Below are positions 1 through 11,096 of a DNA stretch of 64,000 nucleotides, piece by piece. Origin of the DNA: Betaproteobacteria bacterium (lineage in GTDB: Bacteria > Pseudomonadota > Gammaproteobacteria > Burkholderiales > Burkholderiaceae); contig WRHV01000006.1 in assembly GCA_009783065.1 (NCBI GenBank), positions 6,242 through 70,241 of the forward strand, given 5' to 3'. Each line of letters starts with the position of its first letter. Positions within the stretch are counted from its first letter, which is position 1. Below the pieces are notes generated by a model. The model searched no databases and was not told the DNA's origin. It saw only the letters and a list, made by a program, of their open reading frames with translations. The position numbers were made by a program, and so were the translations under genes.

Positions 1-195
1 AGCACCTATTATCTTTACCCGAATGAGCCGGTCGGTAGCGCTTTTCGTGATTCGGCATCGACAACGGTTCGCCCTGCTTTATGGCGGGTCCATGAGTTCG
101 ATATGACCGGCCAGCGACCGGATGAAGGCAAAGGTGAGGCGGATGAGGGCTTTGACTATACCAGCGATGCGCCTGTGCCGCCGTCATCGAAATAG
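1..195 (+). CDS. C-terminal part of a small protein, probably DUF2782 family (5' end outside window)
   Basis: An open frame runs from the first base to a TAG at 193-195 and gives the last 64 residues of a protein. It contains YYLYPNEPVGSAFRDS and, near the end, ALWRVHEF. This resembles the end of DUF2782 proteins, where a YYL segment is followed by a final W-x-(I/V)-x-E/S-F. Genes of that family often lie between polA and thrB in betaproteobacteria, and thrB follows here after 39 bases. The tail after HEF is acidic and Pro/Ser-rich, so it is probably disordered. The family call rests on a short match plus position. No function is known for the family. Confidence 0.5.
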   Translation, partial: STYYLYPNEPVGSAFRDSASTTVRPALWRVHEFDMTGQRPDEGKGEADEGFDYTSDAPVPPSSK

Positions 196-234
196 CCCGA
201 TTGTTGCCGCCTTATCCTGAACCGGATTTTTTCC

Positions 235-1194
235 ATGGCCGTATTTACCTTCGTCAGCATGCAAGAGCTTATTCCCTGGTTGTTCCATTATGATGTGGGA
301 CAGGCACAGGAAATTCGGGGAATCGCTTCCGGCATAGAGAACAGCAATTTTTTCGTGACGACGGATCAGGGTGAGTATGTACTCACCCTATTTGAAAAAC
401 TGACGGTTGAGCAACTCCCGTACTATCTCAATCTCATGTACCACCTTGCAGGGCATGGAATCAGGGTTGCCAGCCCGATTCCGGATAGGGAAGGCAAGAT
501 TTTAGGAATGCTTTGCGGCAAACCCGCTAGTCTTGTGACCAAACTCAGTGGCGATTGGCTGGAAAAGCCGATACCATCTCATTGTGCTCAGGTTGGGCAG
601 ATGATGGCGCGTATGCATCTCGCAGGCAAGGGTTACCCGCATTATCAGCCTAATTTGCGTGGACTTTCCTGGTGGCTGGAAATCATGCCGCAAGTACAGG
701 GTTATCTGTCGGACGATAATGCCGTTTTCCTGCAGGAAGAAGTGCTCTTACAGAAAACGTTTTCGGAAACGGCTGTTTACAGTAGGTTGCCTTCAGGTCC
801 GATTCATGCCGATCTGTTCCGGAATAATGTCATGTTTGATGGAGACGAATTATCCGGTTTTTTTGATTTTTATTTTGCGGGAAATGATACCTGGCTGTTT
901 GATGTTGCGGTTGCCGTCAATGACTGGTGTATCCGATTGGATACGGGGGAGTTTGATGAAATGCGTTTGCGGGCCTTTCTTGATGCTTATCAGGCGGTTC
1001 GTCCGTTTACCCCTGATGAGCAGCAAGCCTGGCAGACCACATTAAGGGCGGCGGCATTACGCTTCTGGCTGTCCCGGCTTTACGATTTTTATCTGCCGCG
1101 CACGGCAGAAATGCTGACACCGCATGATCCGACTCACTTTGAACGAATTTTACGATTGCGTGTAGAGAATACTGCACCATCTTTATCAGTATGA
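235..1194 (+). CDS. thrB: Homoserine kinase, APH-fold type (ThrB)
   Basis: Phosphorylates L-homoserine to O-phosphohomoserine with ATP, the step before threonine synthase, in the cytoplasm. The 319-residue length fits the aminoglycoside-phosphotransferase-like ThrB of betaproteobacteria, which is unrelated to the GHMP-type ThrB of E. coli. Visible motifs are the nucleotide-loop segment [12 protein letters not shown] (29-40), the catalytic-loop signature HADLFRNN (191-198), and the metal-binding FFDFYFAG (209-216, Asp211). The ATG at 235 is the first start in frame and the N-terminus is family-like, although the ribosome site is weak. The stop overlaps the next start (ATGA at 1191-1194), so translation is probably coupled to the following membrane protein. 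Confidence 0.95.
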   Translation: MAVFTFVSMQELIPWLFHYDVGQAQEIRGIASGIENSNFFVTTDQGEYVLTLFEKLTVEQLPYYLNLMYHLAGHGIRVASPIPDREGKILGMLCGKPASLVTKLSGDWLEKPIPSHCAQVGQMMARMHLAGKGYPHYQPNLRGLSWWLEIMPQVQGYLSDDNAVFLQEEVLLQKTFSETAVYSRLPSGPIHADLFRNNVMFDGDELSGFFDFYFAGNDTWLFDVAVAVNDWCIRLDTGEFDEMRLRAFLDAYQAVRPFTPDEQQAWQTTLRAAALRFWLSRLYDFYLPRTAEMLTPHDPTHFERILRLRVENTAPSLSV

Positions 1195-1958
1195 AAACAA
1201 TGGATGCTCGTATGGGTTTGACGTGGATACGGGAAGGATTTCAGCTTTTCCGGAAACGCCCGTTTCTTTTGACCAACCTTTTCATTGCCTATTTCCTGTT
1301 GATGATGATTGTAGGAATATTTCCACTGATCGGAATGATTCTGCCGCCATTGATTGCACCCAGTTTTTCCGTCTTTTTTCTTCAGGCCATTGATGACGTC
1401 AATGAAACGCGACCGTTTAGTCTTTCACGCGCGCTTTCCGTTTTTAACAAATCCGTCATATTGCGTTTACTGGTGCTGGGCAGCTTGTATTTCCTGGCAT
1501 CAGCCATTGCGGTCTACCTCTCAAGTTTTGTAGACGGCGGCATATTTATGCGAGCCATGGGCGGCGAACAGTTTGAAGTGAAGACGCTGCTCGAATCCAG
1601 ATTCAAAGAAGCTTTCATGGTGGCGGCTGCCCTGAATTTCCTGGCACTTTTGTTTTTCTGGTTTGTTGCGCCACTGATAGCATGGAAAAATATGCCTGTC
1701 GGACAGTCTCTTTTCTATAGTTTCTTTACCCTTATCCGTATCTGGAAAGCATTTTTGGTTTATTTGCTGGGGTTACTGCTTTTCGGTTTTTTCGTTCCCA
1801 TGCTGTTTAATACGCTTATCATGATCATGCTGGGGAAAAATATAGGCTTATTTTTCACTTTTTCCATGTTGATGATCATAGCGGTTCTAGTATATTGTTC
1901 GTTTTATTGCATGTATATTTATGCGTTCGGAAAACCTTCCTCAACAACACAAACGTAA
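1191..1958 (+). CDS. BPSS1780-family integral membrane protein
   Basis: This 255-residue protein has about five or six hydrophobic segments (roughly 25-50, 53-70, 90-115, 140-165, 182-210 and 218-240). It opens with [19 protein letters not shown], the conserved amphipathic start of the betaproteobacterial BPSS1780 family, whose members commonly follow thrB. The molecular function of the family is not known. Its start overlaps the thrB stop by four bases, implying co-transcription. There is no signal peptide and no catalytic motif. It sits in the inner membrane by prediction. Confidence 0.8.
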   Translation: MKTMDARMGLTWIREGFQLFRKRPFLLTNLFIAYFLLMMIVGIFPLIGMILPPLIAPSFSVFFLQAIDDVNETRPFSLSRALSVFNKSVILRLLVLGSLYFLASAIAVYLSSFVDGGIFMRAMGGEQFEVKTLLESRFKEAFMVAAALNFLALLFFWFVAPLIAWKNMPVGQSLFYSFFTLIRIWKAFLVYLLGLLLFGFFVPMLFNTLIMIMLGKNIGLFFTFSMLMIIAVLVYCSFYCMYIYAFGKPSSTTQT

Positions 1959-2009
1959 TTTCTTTTTCGCCCGATTTTTTACCGGCTGCATTTACTCATA
2001 GGACTTGAA

Positions 2010-2891
2010 ATGACCAATCTGCCGCCTTCCGTCAAAGCTGAAATACTGGCTGAAGCGTTACCTTATATACAGAAATTTCATGGCAAGACTATTGTTGTCA
2101 AATATGGCGGCAATGCGATGGTGGAAGAAAGACTAAAACATAGTTTTGCGCGCGATATTGTGCTGCTGAAACTGGTTGGCATGAATCCGGTTGTGGTGCA
2201 TGGTGGCGGGCCGCAGATTGACAATGCACTCCGGAAAATCGGAAAAAGCGGTACTTTCGTTCAGGGAATGCGCATCACCGATGAGGAAACCATGGAAGTG
2301 GTCGAATGGGTTCTCGGTGGCGAAGTCCAGCAAGATATTGTGATGCTGATTAACCAGTATGGCGGTCAGGCAGTCGGTTTGACGGGCAAAGACGGCGGAT
2401 TGATTCATGCCAAAAAAATGCAAATGCCTGATCCGGAAAATCCGGGGCAGTTTATTGATCTGGGTTTTGTGGGTGAAATTACGGAAGTCAATCCCGCTGT
2501 TGTCAAAGCGCTTCAGGATGATGCATTCATTCCGGTTATTTCTCCGATTGGATTTAGCGATGATGGTCAGGCCTATAACATCAATGCGGATTTGGTTGCA
2601 GGTGAAATAGCCAAGATTCTTGGGGCTGAAAAGTTGATTATGATGACCAATACACCGGGCGTGCTCGACAAGAATGATCGTCTGCTTCCTGATCTGAGCG
2701 CCTCGGAAATTGATGTCCTGTTTGCAGACGGCACGATTTCCGGCGGGATGATGCCTAAAATTTCATCTGCGCTCGAGGCCGCCAAATCCGGGGTAAAGAC
2801 AGTACATGTGATTGATGGCCGTATTGAACATTCCCTGCTTTTAGAAGTTCTGACGGAACAGCCTTTTGGCACAATGATCCGTTCCAGTTAG
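2010..2891 (+). CDS. argB: Acetylglutamate kinase (ArgB)
   Basis: Catalyses the second step of arginine synthesis, ATP-dependent phosphorylation of N-acetyl-L-glutamate. The 293 residues show the amino-acid-kinase fold signatures: KYGGNAM at 31-37 (Lys31 binds phosphate), VHGGGPQI at 63-70 (glycine loop), and the late ATP-site region [10 protein letters not shown] followed by GGMMPKI. The N-terminal extension before the kinase core suggests the hexameric, arginine-inhibited form, but that is family knowledge and not something proven here. It starts 51 bases after the membrane protein gene. The next gene downstream is unrelated in composition. Confidence 0.96.
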   Translation: MTNLPPSVKAEILAEALPYIQKFHGKTIVVKYGGNAMVEERLKHSFARDIVLLKLVGMNPVVVHGGGPQIDNALRKIGKSGTFVQGMRITDEETMEVVEWVLGGEVQQDIVMLINQYGGQAVGLTGKDGGLIHAKKMQMPDPENPGQFIDLGFVGEITEVNPAVVKALQDDAFIPVISPIGFSDDGQAYNINADLVAGEIAKILGAEKLIMMTNTPGVLDKNDRLLPDLSASEIDVLFADGTISGGMMPKISSALEAAKSGVKTVHVIDGRIEHSLLLEVLTEQPFGTMIRSS

Positions 2892-3103
2892 GCATTATTC
2901 ACAAAATTACAAGATTGATCTGGCACTGTGAAAATTGAAACGATGTCTATGAATCGTACATACTATTAACCCACATGTGCATCGTTCTCTCTGTCTGAGA
3001 CAAGAAAAAATGTCACATCTGAGTTTCTTAAATGTATTGATAACGGTGAGTATTCCTGTAAGGTAGAAATTACCGTTGGAAGTTTAAGTAAAGGAGAAAA
3101 ATC
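2892..3103 (+). other. AT-rich intergenic stretch upstream of the orphan gene
   Basis: These 212 bases between argB and the orphan gene are visibly AT-richer than the surroundings. I see no tRNA and no convincing terminator for argB. One frame stays open from 2970 to 3128 and reads like a protein fragment (for example EFLKCIDNGEYSCKVEITVG), but it has no start codon, so it may be a remnant of imported DNA or chance. The last bases carry a good ribosome site, AAGGAG at 3091-3096, for the gene that follows. Confidence 0.4.
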
Positions 3104-3571
3104 GTGGGAGAGAATATACAAAATGTAAATTACAGATTAAGGAAGCGTGGGCTTGCAGACAAAAGGTGGCTTGAATTGCATGATAAAGGGATTAGGAGCA
3201 ATGGATTTTGCGCATACTGGGCGGAAGGGCATGTAATAATTGAATTTTCTGCAAGCAATGAAGATGAATTTTACGAACAACTGAAAGCAGCCATAAAAAT
3301 GATGCAAGAAGATTTTTTCAATTCATTGGTATCTTCACTTCTGGAAGTTAGAACCATAACTGGCGAATGGAAGTCTCCAGTAGACAACACCGGTGTCGAA
3401 GTTTATGTTCCCACCCCAATTCCACCAACAAAAGGAATGGAGTTATACGAAAAAGTCACTAAATTACTTAAAGATGAAGAGATGTTGATTAAAAACGAAG
3501 ATAAGAAGTTATATGAAAGATGCCTTGAAATGGATAAGAATTACAAAGCCAAGTTCATTTGGGAAAATTAG
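3104..3571 (+). CDS. Orphan protein of unknown function, AT-rich, probably acquired
   Basis: I do not recognise this 155-residue protein. It starts at a GTG seven bases after AAGGAG (3091-3096), a strong ribosome site, which argues that it is expressed. The product is soluble by appearance, with no membrane segment or signal peptide. It is rich in Lys, Glu and Met, with a predicted alpha/beta N-terminal half (HVIIEFSASNEDEFYEQL) and a C-terminal helix full of charged residues. Codon choice is AT-rich (AAA, ATA, AGA, GAA), unlike argB before it and atpC after it. That suggests horizontal transfer. It is followed by a bidirectional terminator at 3654-3693. A phage or plasmid origin is possible, but nothing in the sequence proves it. 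Confidence 0.6.
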   Translation: MGENIQNVNYRLRKRGLADKRWLELHDKGIRSNGFCAYWAEGHVIIEFSASNEDEFYEQLKAAIKMMQEDFFNSLVSSLLEVRTITGEWKSPVDNTGVEVYVPTPIPPTKGMELYEKVTKLLKDEEMLIKNEDKKLYERCLEMDKNYKAKFIWEN

Positions 3572-3653
3572 CTCGTAAACTGAAGTTGTAACCTGACACA
3601 TGGGGGGAATACCCCAGCGTTTCTGTTGATAGCTTTAGAAACTAGGTGCATAA

Positions 3654-3693
3654 ATCTACAAAAAAGCAGCCTGCGGGCTGCTTTTTTGTAGAT
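3654..3693. terminator. Bidirectional rho-independent terminator
   Basis: A perfect 18-bp inverted repeat, arms 3654-3671 and 3676-3693 around the loop TGCG. The inner half is GC-rich (AAGCAGCC) and the outer half is an A-run on one side and a T-run on the other, so it works in both directions. It would end both the plus-strand orphan transcript and the minus-strand atp operon, whose last gene stops at 3706. Confidence 0.92.
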
Positions 3694-3705
3694 AAAATCA
3701 AGCTA

Positions 3706-4131
3706 TTAATAGCGTTGCTGGCGCAATTTCTGAATCAGGGAAAGCTGGGCCATCGCCATTGCAATTTCAGCTTGTGCCTTGGCGTAATCGATATTGGATG
3801 TCTGATTCAGCAGTGCATCTTCAGCTTGCTGTTTCGCTTCACGTGCCTTGGCTTCATCCAGATCCCGACCGCGAATGGCCGTATCAGCCAAAACCGTAAC
3901 GGAGTAAGGCTGTACTTCAAGTATGCCGCCAGCGACAAAAACATACTCTTCTTCGGCCTGGTCGGGACGCTTGATGCGAACGGCGCCTGGCCTGATCCGG
4001 GTGATAAGCGGCGCGTGCATGGGCAAAATGCCCAATTCACCCATATCTCCTGGAAGGACCACAAATTCCGCTTCACCTGAAAAAATCAATTCTTCAGCAG
4101 AAACCACGTCTACATGTATGGTGTTTGCCAT
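3706..4131 (-). CDS. atpC: ATP synthase F1 subunit epsilon (AtpC)
   Basis: Epsilon subunit of the central stalk, which couples gamma rotation to the c-ring and can inhibit ATP hydrolysis. From the ATG at 4131 the product has 141 residues. It begins [19 protein letters not shown], the N-terminal beta-sandwich of epsilon, with the conserved [12 protein letters not shown] and GGILEVQP, and ends in the two-helix domain ([16 protein letters not shown]). A longer frame starts at 4155, but the ribosome site AAAGG lies just upstream of 4131 inside that extension, so 4131 is preferred. It is the last gene of the atp operon, after atpD. Confidence 0.96.
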   Translation of the reverse strand: MANTIHVDVVSAEELIFSGEAEFVVLPGDMGELGILPMHAPLITRIRPGAVRIKRPDQAEEEYVFVAGGILEVQPYSVTVLADTAIRGRDLDEAKAREAKQQAEDALLNQTSNIDYAKAQAEIAMAMAQLSLIQKLRQQRY

Positions 4132-4225
4132 GTTTGAACCTTTATATTCGCTCAAAAATTCCTGTACGGCTCCAATTTTTCAGGGTTGCTTGGCACAACC
4201 CTGTATTCCGTAACCAGGATGCGGT

Positions 4226-5620
<1,395 letters not shown>

Positions 5621-5660
5621 TTAATAATTCGTTTTAAGCAAATTCTGATGTTAAATTTCG

Positions 5661-6530
5661 TTAAACTGCAGCAGCACCTGCAATAATTTCCGTTAGCTCG
5701 GTTGTAATCGCTGCTTGACGGGTTTTGTTATAGATGAGTTTCAGCTCGGAAATAACATTGCCGGCATTATCACTGGCTGATTTCATTGCCACCATCCGCG
5801 CTGACTGTTCGGATGCGATATTTTCCGCAACCGATTGATAAATCAGTGCCTCAACATAGCGTACCAGCAGTGTGTCAATAACGGCGGGAGCATTTGGTTC
5901 GTAAATGTATTCCCATGAATGACGTGCGTTACCGGTTGCCAGTGTCTCACTAGGCAAAGGGAGCAACTGCTCGATAACCGGTATCTGCTTCATCGTATTT
6001 TCAAATTTGTTGTAGCAAAGATAAATCGCATCCAGGTTTTCAGCCTGATATTCGTCCAATAGCACCTTGACCGGACCTATCAGGCGATCCAGACGAGGAG
6101 CATCGCCCAGCTGTACCGCATGAGAAAGAATATTGGCTCCAATCCGGCTCAGAAAGCCCAATCCTTTGCTACCGACTGCCACGGTGACGATTTTTTTGCC
6201 GGCTTCTTCCTCTTCCCGCATCCGGTTGGTTGCAATCCGTAAGATGTTGGTATTCAAACCACCGCACAGCCCTTTGTCGGTTGTCACAACAACAAACCCG
6301 ATCCGCTTGGAATTGTCGCGTGAAACCGTAAACGGATGTATATATTCCGGATTGGCTTCAGCCATGTGCGCTGCAATACTTCGGACAATATCACTGTATG
6401 GTCTGGATGCCCGCATCCGTTCCTGTGCCTTGCGCATTTTGGATGCGGCAACCATTTCCATTGCCTTCGTGATCTTTCTCGTATTTTCTACGCTCTTGAT
6501 ATGACCACGTATCTCTTTACTTGATGCCAT
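5661..6530 (-). CDS. atpG: ATP synthase F1 subunit gamma (AtpG)
   Basis: Gamma subunit, the rotating central shaft. It has 289 residues. The N-terminal coiled-coil helix begins [20 protein letters not shown], the conserved [13 protein letters not shown] follows in the middle, and the C-terminal helix carries the signature around [14 protein letters not shown] and [16 protein letters not shown]. All of this is as expected for a bacterial gamma subunit. It is spaced 32 bases from atpA and about 58 from atpD within the operon. Confidence 0.97.
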   Translation of the reverse strand: MASSKEIRGHIKSVENTRKITKAMEMVAASKMRKAQERMRASRPYSDIVRSIAAHMAEANPEYIHPFTVSRDNSKRIGFVVVTTDKGLCGGLNTNILRIATNRMREEEEAGKKIVTVAVGSKGLGFLSRIGANILSHAVQLGDAPRLDRLIGPVKVLLDEYQAENLDAIYLCYNKFENTMKQIPVIEQLLPLPSETLATGNARHSWEYIYEPNAPAVIDTLLVRYVEALIYQSVAENIASEQSARMVAMKSASDNAGNVISELKLIYNKTRQAAITTELTEIIAGAAAV

Positions 6531-6562
6531 CAGGCGTACTCCTTATGCGTTAAGACCGTCAG

Positions 6563-8119
6563 TCATTCCACAGCGGGAGCAAAACCACTGCCCTGTTTGT
6601 AGTCCGCGATTGCTGCCGCAATGATATTTTCGTCTTCTTTTTCAATGCGCTTGTTATCTTCAATCTTCTTCAACAATTCAGCACGGTTTGTCCGCATGTA
6701 GGCATGCAAGCCTGTTTCAAAAGGCAATACGTTTTTAACTTCAATGTCATCCAAAAAGCCCGAGTTCACGGTAAAGAGCGAGATGGCCATCAGTGAAATC
6801 GGCAGTGGCGAGTATTGCGGTTGTTTAAGTAGTTCCGTCACACGAGCGCCGCGGTCGAGCTGTCTGCGGGTTGCATCATCCAGATCGGATGCAAATTGCG
6901 AGAAAGCTGCGAGTTCACGGTACTGCGCCAGATCGGTACGAATGCCGCCCGACTGGCCTTTAACAGCGCTGGTCTGCGCGGCGCCGCCGACACGAGAGAC
7001 GGAAATACCGGCATTAATGGCAGGACGAATACCCGAATTGAACAACGATGTTTCGAGGAAGATCTGTCCGTCTGTAATAGAAATCACGTTGGTCGGCACG
7101 AATGCGGAAACGTCACCTGCCTGCGTTTCAATGATCGGCAGTGCCGTCAGTGAGCCGGTTTTGTCTTTGACTTCGCCATTGGTAAAGTGCTCGACGTATT
7201 CAGCGTTAACACGCGCGCCGCGCTCAAGCAGGCGGGAGTGCAGATAGAATACGTCACCCGGATAGGCTTCACGACCCGGAGGACGGCGCAACAGCAGGGA
7301 GACCTGGCGATAAGCAACAGCCTGTTTTGACAGATCATCATAAATGATCAGTGCATCCTGGCCACGGTCACGGAAATACTCGCCCATGGTGCAGCCGGCA
7401 TAAGGCGAAACGTACTGCATGGCGGCTGATTCGGATGCGGTTGCCGTAACCACAATGGTATAGTCCATCGCGCCATGTGCTTCAAGCGCCCGGACGGTAT
7501 TTTTGATGGATGAGGCTTTCTGGCCGATAGCGACATAAATGCAAATCATGTCCTGGCCTTTTTGATTGATGATGGCATCAATCGCTACAGCCGTTTTACC
7601 GGTTTGACGGTCACCAATGATTAATTCGCGCTGGCCGCGTCCAATCGGCACCATGGAGTCAATCGCCTTGATGCCGGTTTGCATCGGTTGAGATACGGAT
7701 TGACGTGCAATAACGCCCGGCGCAATTTTTTCAATCGGGGCAGTCAGCTTGGCATTAATCGGCCCTTTTCCATCAATTGGCTGACCTAAGGCATCAACGA
7801 CACGACCGATCAGTTCCGGACCAATTGGCACTTCCAAAATGCGGCCCGTACATTTGACGGTGTCGCCTTCTGAAATATGCTCATATTCTCCCAAAATAAC
7901 GGCGCCAACGGAATCGCGCTCGAGGTTCAGCGCCAAACCGTAAGTGTTTCCGGGAAATTCCAGCATCTCGCCCTGCATTGCATCGGAAAGTCCGTGAATG
8001 CGGCAAATACCGTCGGACACGGAGATAATCGTGCCCTGATTGCGAATCTCAGCGGTATCGCTAAGTCCTTGGATCCGACTTTTTATCAGTTCGCTGATTT
8101 CAGACGGGTTGAGTAGCAT
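6563..8119 (-). CDS. atpA: ATP synthase F1 subunit alpha (AtpA)
   Basis: Alpha subunit, carrying the non-catalytic nucleotide sites of F1. It has 518 residues with a typical N-terminus ([14 protein letters not shown]) that binds delta, the P-loop GDRQTGKT at 169-176, and the late signature [17 protein letters not shown], which includes the arginine finger region. The ATG at 8119 is preceded by TAGGAG at the right spacing. A long plus-strand open frame opposite (6744-7247) is a shadow of this gene. Confidence 0.97.
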   Translation of the reverse strand: MLLNPSEISELIKSRIQGLSDTAEIRNQGTIISVSDGICRIHGLSDAMQGEMLEFPGNTYGLALNLERDSVGAVILGEYEHISEGDTVKCTGRILEVPIGPELIGRVVDALGQPIDGKGPINAKLTAPIEKIAPGVIARQSVSQPMQTGIKAIDSMVPIGRGQRELIIGDRQTGKTAVAIDAIINQKGQDMICIYVAIGQKASSIKNTVRALEAHGAMDYTIVVTATASESAAMQYVSPYAGCTMGEYFRDRGQDALIIYDDLSKQAVAYRQVSLLLRRPPGREAYPGDVFYLHSRLLERGARVNAEYVEHFTNGEVKDKTGSLTALPIIETQAGDVSAFVPTNVISITDGQIFLETSLFNSGIRPAINAGISVSRVGGAAQTSAVKGQSGGIRTDLAQYRELAAFSQFASDLDDATRRQLDRGARVTELLKQPQYSPLPISLMAISLFTVNSGFLDDIEVKNVLPFETGLHAYMRTNRAELLKKIEDNKRIEKEDENIIAAAIADYKQGSGFAPAVE

Positions 8120-8169
8120 ACTAACTCCTAAATTTGTTCACTCGGTTCGTGTCGAAGCAAAACGATTAA

Positions 8170-8700
8170 TTACGAAACAAGGGTTTCCTGCATTTTCTGC
8201 AGTTTTGCGCGTACAGACAGATCAAGCACTTCATCTCCGATCGTGACGACAACACCACCGATGAGCGATTTGTCTTCGGTAATCGTTACATTCAGTTTAC
8301 GCATGAAACGCTTTTCCAGTGTTTTGAGCAATTCCTGAAGCTGGGCATCTGACAAAGGAAAGGCGCTGGCGATTTCGGCATCCGCAGTTCCTTCATTTGC
8401 ATTTTTCAACTCATGGAATTGCACACCGATTTCCGGCAGCAGGCTTACCCGATCATTTTCGACCAGAATTTCAATGAAGTTTCTCAGTTCGGCATTCTCT
8501 GTCGTATTTGCCAAAGAAAGCAGAACATCCACGATCTGGTTTTTCTCCAGTTTGGGATTGATCGCCAGCTCACGGATATCATCATTGGCACCAATTACAG
8601 CTAATTTTGATACCAGAGATGCCCATTGGGTTATATCTTCATTTTTTGCTACCCGAAACAGTGCTTCGGCATACGGACGCGCAATAGTGGCAAGTTCCAT
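8170..8700 (-). CDS. atpH: ATP synthase F1 subunit delta (AtpH)
   Basis: Delta subunit of the peripheral stalk, which links the top of the alpha/beta hexamer to the b dimer. It has 176 residues, starting MELATIARPYAEALF, the family N-terminus. The C-terminal half carries the typical helix ending KTLEKRFMRKLNVTITEDKS followed by IGGVVVTIGDEVLDLSVRA. Three bases separate its start from the atpF stop. Confidence 0.96.
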   Translation of the reverse strand: MELATIARPYAEALFRVAKNEDITQWASLVSKLAVIGANDDIRELAINPKLEKNQIVDVLLSLANTTENAELRNFIEILVENDRVSLLPEIGVQFHELKNANEGTADAEIASAFPLSDAQLQELLKTLEKRFMRKLNVTITEDKSLIGGVVVTIGDEVLDLSVRAKLQKMQETLVS

Positions 8701-8703
8701 AAA

Positions 8704-9174
8704 TTACAGCTCAACAGCTAATTGTTTCAACAGTTCAGCATGAGCAGATGCATCCACTTCACGTTTCAGTATCTGTTCTGCCCCCTTGACGGCCAGGACA
8801 GCAACTTCGTTGCGTAATTCTTCCCGTGCACGCTGGACTTCAGCCTGGGTTTCAGCTTTGGCCTGTTCTATAATTCGCGCAGCTTCTTCCTGGGCGCTCT
8901 GTTTTATGCTTTCAGCCAGCTTGTTCGCTGTGCTTTCAGCTTCATTCAGACGCTTCTGGCTTTCTTCACGTGCTTTGGTAAGCTCGACCTGAACGTGTCT
9001 TTCGACAGCGATCATTTCTTGCTTACTACGATCTGCAGCAGCCAGTCCATCCGCTATTTTTTGTGCCCGCTCGTCAAGAACTCTCATCAACGGCGGCCAG
9101 ACTACTTTCGCAGTAAAAATAGCGAGAATGATAAAAACCACGAATTGCGCGAATAAAGTCGCATTTAGATTCAC
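8704..9174 (-). CDS. atpF: ATP synthase Fo subunit b (AtpF)
   Basis: Subunit b, whose dimer forms the peripheral stalk. It has 156 residues. One N-terminal membrane segment lies at about 6-26 ([20 protein letters not shown]), then a long charged, alanine-rich helical rod with the dimerisation region. No cysteine or second b-type gene is seen, so this is the usual homodimeric form. It lies between atpE and atpH. Confidence 0.96.
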   Translation of the reverse strand: MNLNATLFAQFVVFIILAIFTAKVVWPPLMRVLDERAQKIADGLAAADRSKQEMIAVERHVQVELTKAREESQKRLNEAESTANKLAESIKQSAQEEAARIIEQAKAETQAEVQRAREELRNEVAVLAVKGAEQILKREVDASAHAELLKQLAVEL

Positions 9175-9246
9175 GGCAAATTCCTTTTCAAGAAATAACT
9201 TTTATGCCGGCAGCTTCAGAAAGAAGCTGCTACGGCATCATTATGG

Positions 9247-9498
<252 letters not shown>

Positions 9499-9570
9499 TT
9501 AATTGATTGATAAGTTGAAATAAAAAACAGGTTAATAAAAAAGTTTATGGTTTATAAACAAAAAACGGAA

Positions 9571-10410
9571 TTAGTGTCCTTCGTGTGCCAGTCCGAGATA
9601 AACCAGGGTCAGCATCATGAAAATGAATGCTTGCAAAAACACAATAAGGATGTGGAAGATGGCCCAAATGGTCCCGGCAATCAGATGCCCAAGGAACAGG
9701 AATGAACCGCCCAGCGACAGTGCCGCATATCCGCCCAGCATGGCAATCATGAGAAACAGCAGTTCCCCCGCATACATATTGCCCCACAGTCGCATGGCAA
9801 GAGAAACCATTTTGGAGAAGTATTCAATAATGTTCAGCACAAAATTGAAGGGGGCTAAGAAGGCGCCGAAAGGCGAGCAGAACAGTTCATGCAGAAATCC
9901 GCCGATTCCCTTGACCTTGATGCCAAAATAAAACATCAGAATAATAACGCCAAGCGAGATGCCGATAGTGCCGTTCAAGTCGGCTGTCGGTACGGCGCGA
10001 TGGTAGTGGATGTGGGCATCCAAACCGGTCCAGTGGAAGAGTTGGGAGAACAAATCCACAGGCAAAAAGTCCATGCAGTTCATCAGGGAAATCCAGACAA
10101 AAAGCGTCAACGCAAGTGGTGCGATAAAACGACGGTCACCATGAATCTGTGCTTTTGCCTGGTTGTCGACCATTTCAGCCAGCATTTCAACAATGGATTG
10201 CATGCGTCCAGGCACGCCGGCAGTTGCTTTTCTTGTAACCAGATACATGACCAAGCAACCGATAATACCGCAGGTTACTGACCAGAAAATGGTATCAAGG
10301 TTGATGATGGAAAAGTCAACAATCTTGTCCTGGTGGGATGTACCAAGGTTTTGGAGATGGTGGGATACATATTCTGCCAGGGAAGGCGTTTGGTTCGCTG
10401 CGGAAGCCAT
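9571..10410 (-). CDS. atpB: ATP synthase Fo subunit a (AtpB)
   Basis: Subunit a, which forms the two proton half-channels next to the c-ring. It has 279 residues with five or six membrane helices. The essential arginine is present in VSLAMRLWGNMYAGELLF, and the C-terminal helix with FIFMMLTLVYLGLAHEGH carries the conserved channel residues. Its length suits betaproteobacterial subunit a, which is slightly longer than that of E. coli. Its start lies two bases from the atpI stop. Confidence 0.96.
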   Translation of the reverse strand: MASAANQTPSLAEYVSHHLQNLGTSHQDKIVDFSIINLDTIFWSVTCGIIGCLVMYLVTRKATAGVPGRMQSIVEMLAEMVDNQAKAQIHGDRRFIAPLALTLFVWISLMNCMDFLPVDLFSQLFHWTGLDAHIHYHRAVPTADLNGTIGISLGVIILMFYFGIKVKGIGGFLHELFCSPFGAFLAPFNFVLNIIEYFSKMVSLAMRLWGNMYAGELLFLMIAMLGGYAALSLGGSFLFLGHLIAGTIWAIFHILIVFLQAFIFMMLTLVYLGLAHEGH

Positions 10411-10412
10411 AA

Positions 10413-10763
10413 TTAATTCTTGTGTCTAAACAATAAAAAAATATAACTTTTGAGTGAAATAACGAAGCTCACTGAAAAGAAAAGCCAATTTACATCCTTG
10501 TACAGCCAGAATACCGCTATGACCAGCACCAGTGTTAAGGAAATTTTTACAAATTCCAAAATAAAAAATGCAGAAGCCTTTGATTTTTTTAGCAGATGAT
10601 CATTCAGGTACAATCCGGAAAACATCATAATATTAGGGATCACATAACTTAATCCCGCCAAAATGGATGAAATTCCTGCATGTACGCCACCAAGCAATCC
10701 GGCTGCCAAAGCAGTAACAACGGCAATTATCAATTGCAACAAAATAATTTTGGTCCATTTCAT
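10413..10763 (-). CDS. atpI: ATP synthase assembly protein AtpI
   Basis: Small membrane protein at the head of the atp operon, reported to help c-ring assembly. It has 116 residues and four hydrophobic segments (about 7-27, 33-52, 64-86 and 92-112). The ATG at 10763 is preceded by AGGG at good spacing. Identity rests on position, size and topology, because AtpI sequences diverge strongly. Confidence 0.88.
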   Translation of the reverse strand: MKWTKIILLQLIIAVVTALAAGLLGGVHAGISSILAGLSYVIPNIMMFSGLYLNDHLLKKSKASAFFILEFVKISLTLVLVIAVFWLYKDVNWLFFSVSFVISLKSYIFLLFRHKN

Positions 10764-11096
10764 ATCAAACCCTGTAAAACTTGAAAAAGACCATGCTATT
10801 TCCGGGCATTGTCAATGACCCTAATAAGACAATGTTTTTCCCTTTGTGCAAAATCAAACTCACGAATTATACTTGCCGAATTTAATCCAAGTCAATGACA
10901 CTTTTTTATAAAAAAATAATTTATAGAACTATATTTTTGAGGTAAATGTCGATTGAGGCAAATGTTGAATTAAATGAAAATAGATGTTTTTGAAAGCAAA
11001 AATACTATTTTGATAGATATTGGCGAAAATAAAACAAAGTTTTTATTAATCCGGCAAGGCGTCTTTTTCCAATATCGTTTTTGGGCTTATAAAAGG
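10764..11096. other. Intergenic region between nuoM and the atp operon
   Basis: These 333 AT-rich bases hold the atp promoter described separately, at 10866-10895. The part next to nuoM (10900-11096) is A/T-tracted with no reading frame, no tRNA and no strong hairpin, so I see no clear terminator for nuoM. Long A and T runs may bend the DNA or act as an UP-like element. Confidence 0.6.
10866..10895 (-). promoter_or_regulatory. Sigma-70 promoter of the atp operon
   Basis: On the minus strand a -35 box TTGACT (10895-10890) is followed after 18 bases by a perfect -10 box TATAAT (10871-10866), about 100 bases before the atpI start. This is the best sigma-70 match I found in the window and fits a constitutively strong operon. 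AT-rich sequence upstream of the -35 (10896-10960) could strengthen it. Confidence 0.8.

Noticed and set aside
2970..3128. Protein-like frame upstream of and overlapping the orphan gene
   Set aside because: No start codon with a ribosome site; kept only as a possible remnant in the intergenic entry.
3600..3616. TGGGG/CCCCA hairpin after the orphan gene
   Set aside because: Only a 5-bp stem with no U-run; the perfect hairpin 40 bases on is the clear terminator.
6744..7247. Long plus-strand open frame (167 codons) opposite atpA
   Set aside because: It is the antisense shadow of a highly conserved gene, has no ribosome site and no family features.
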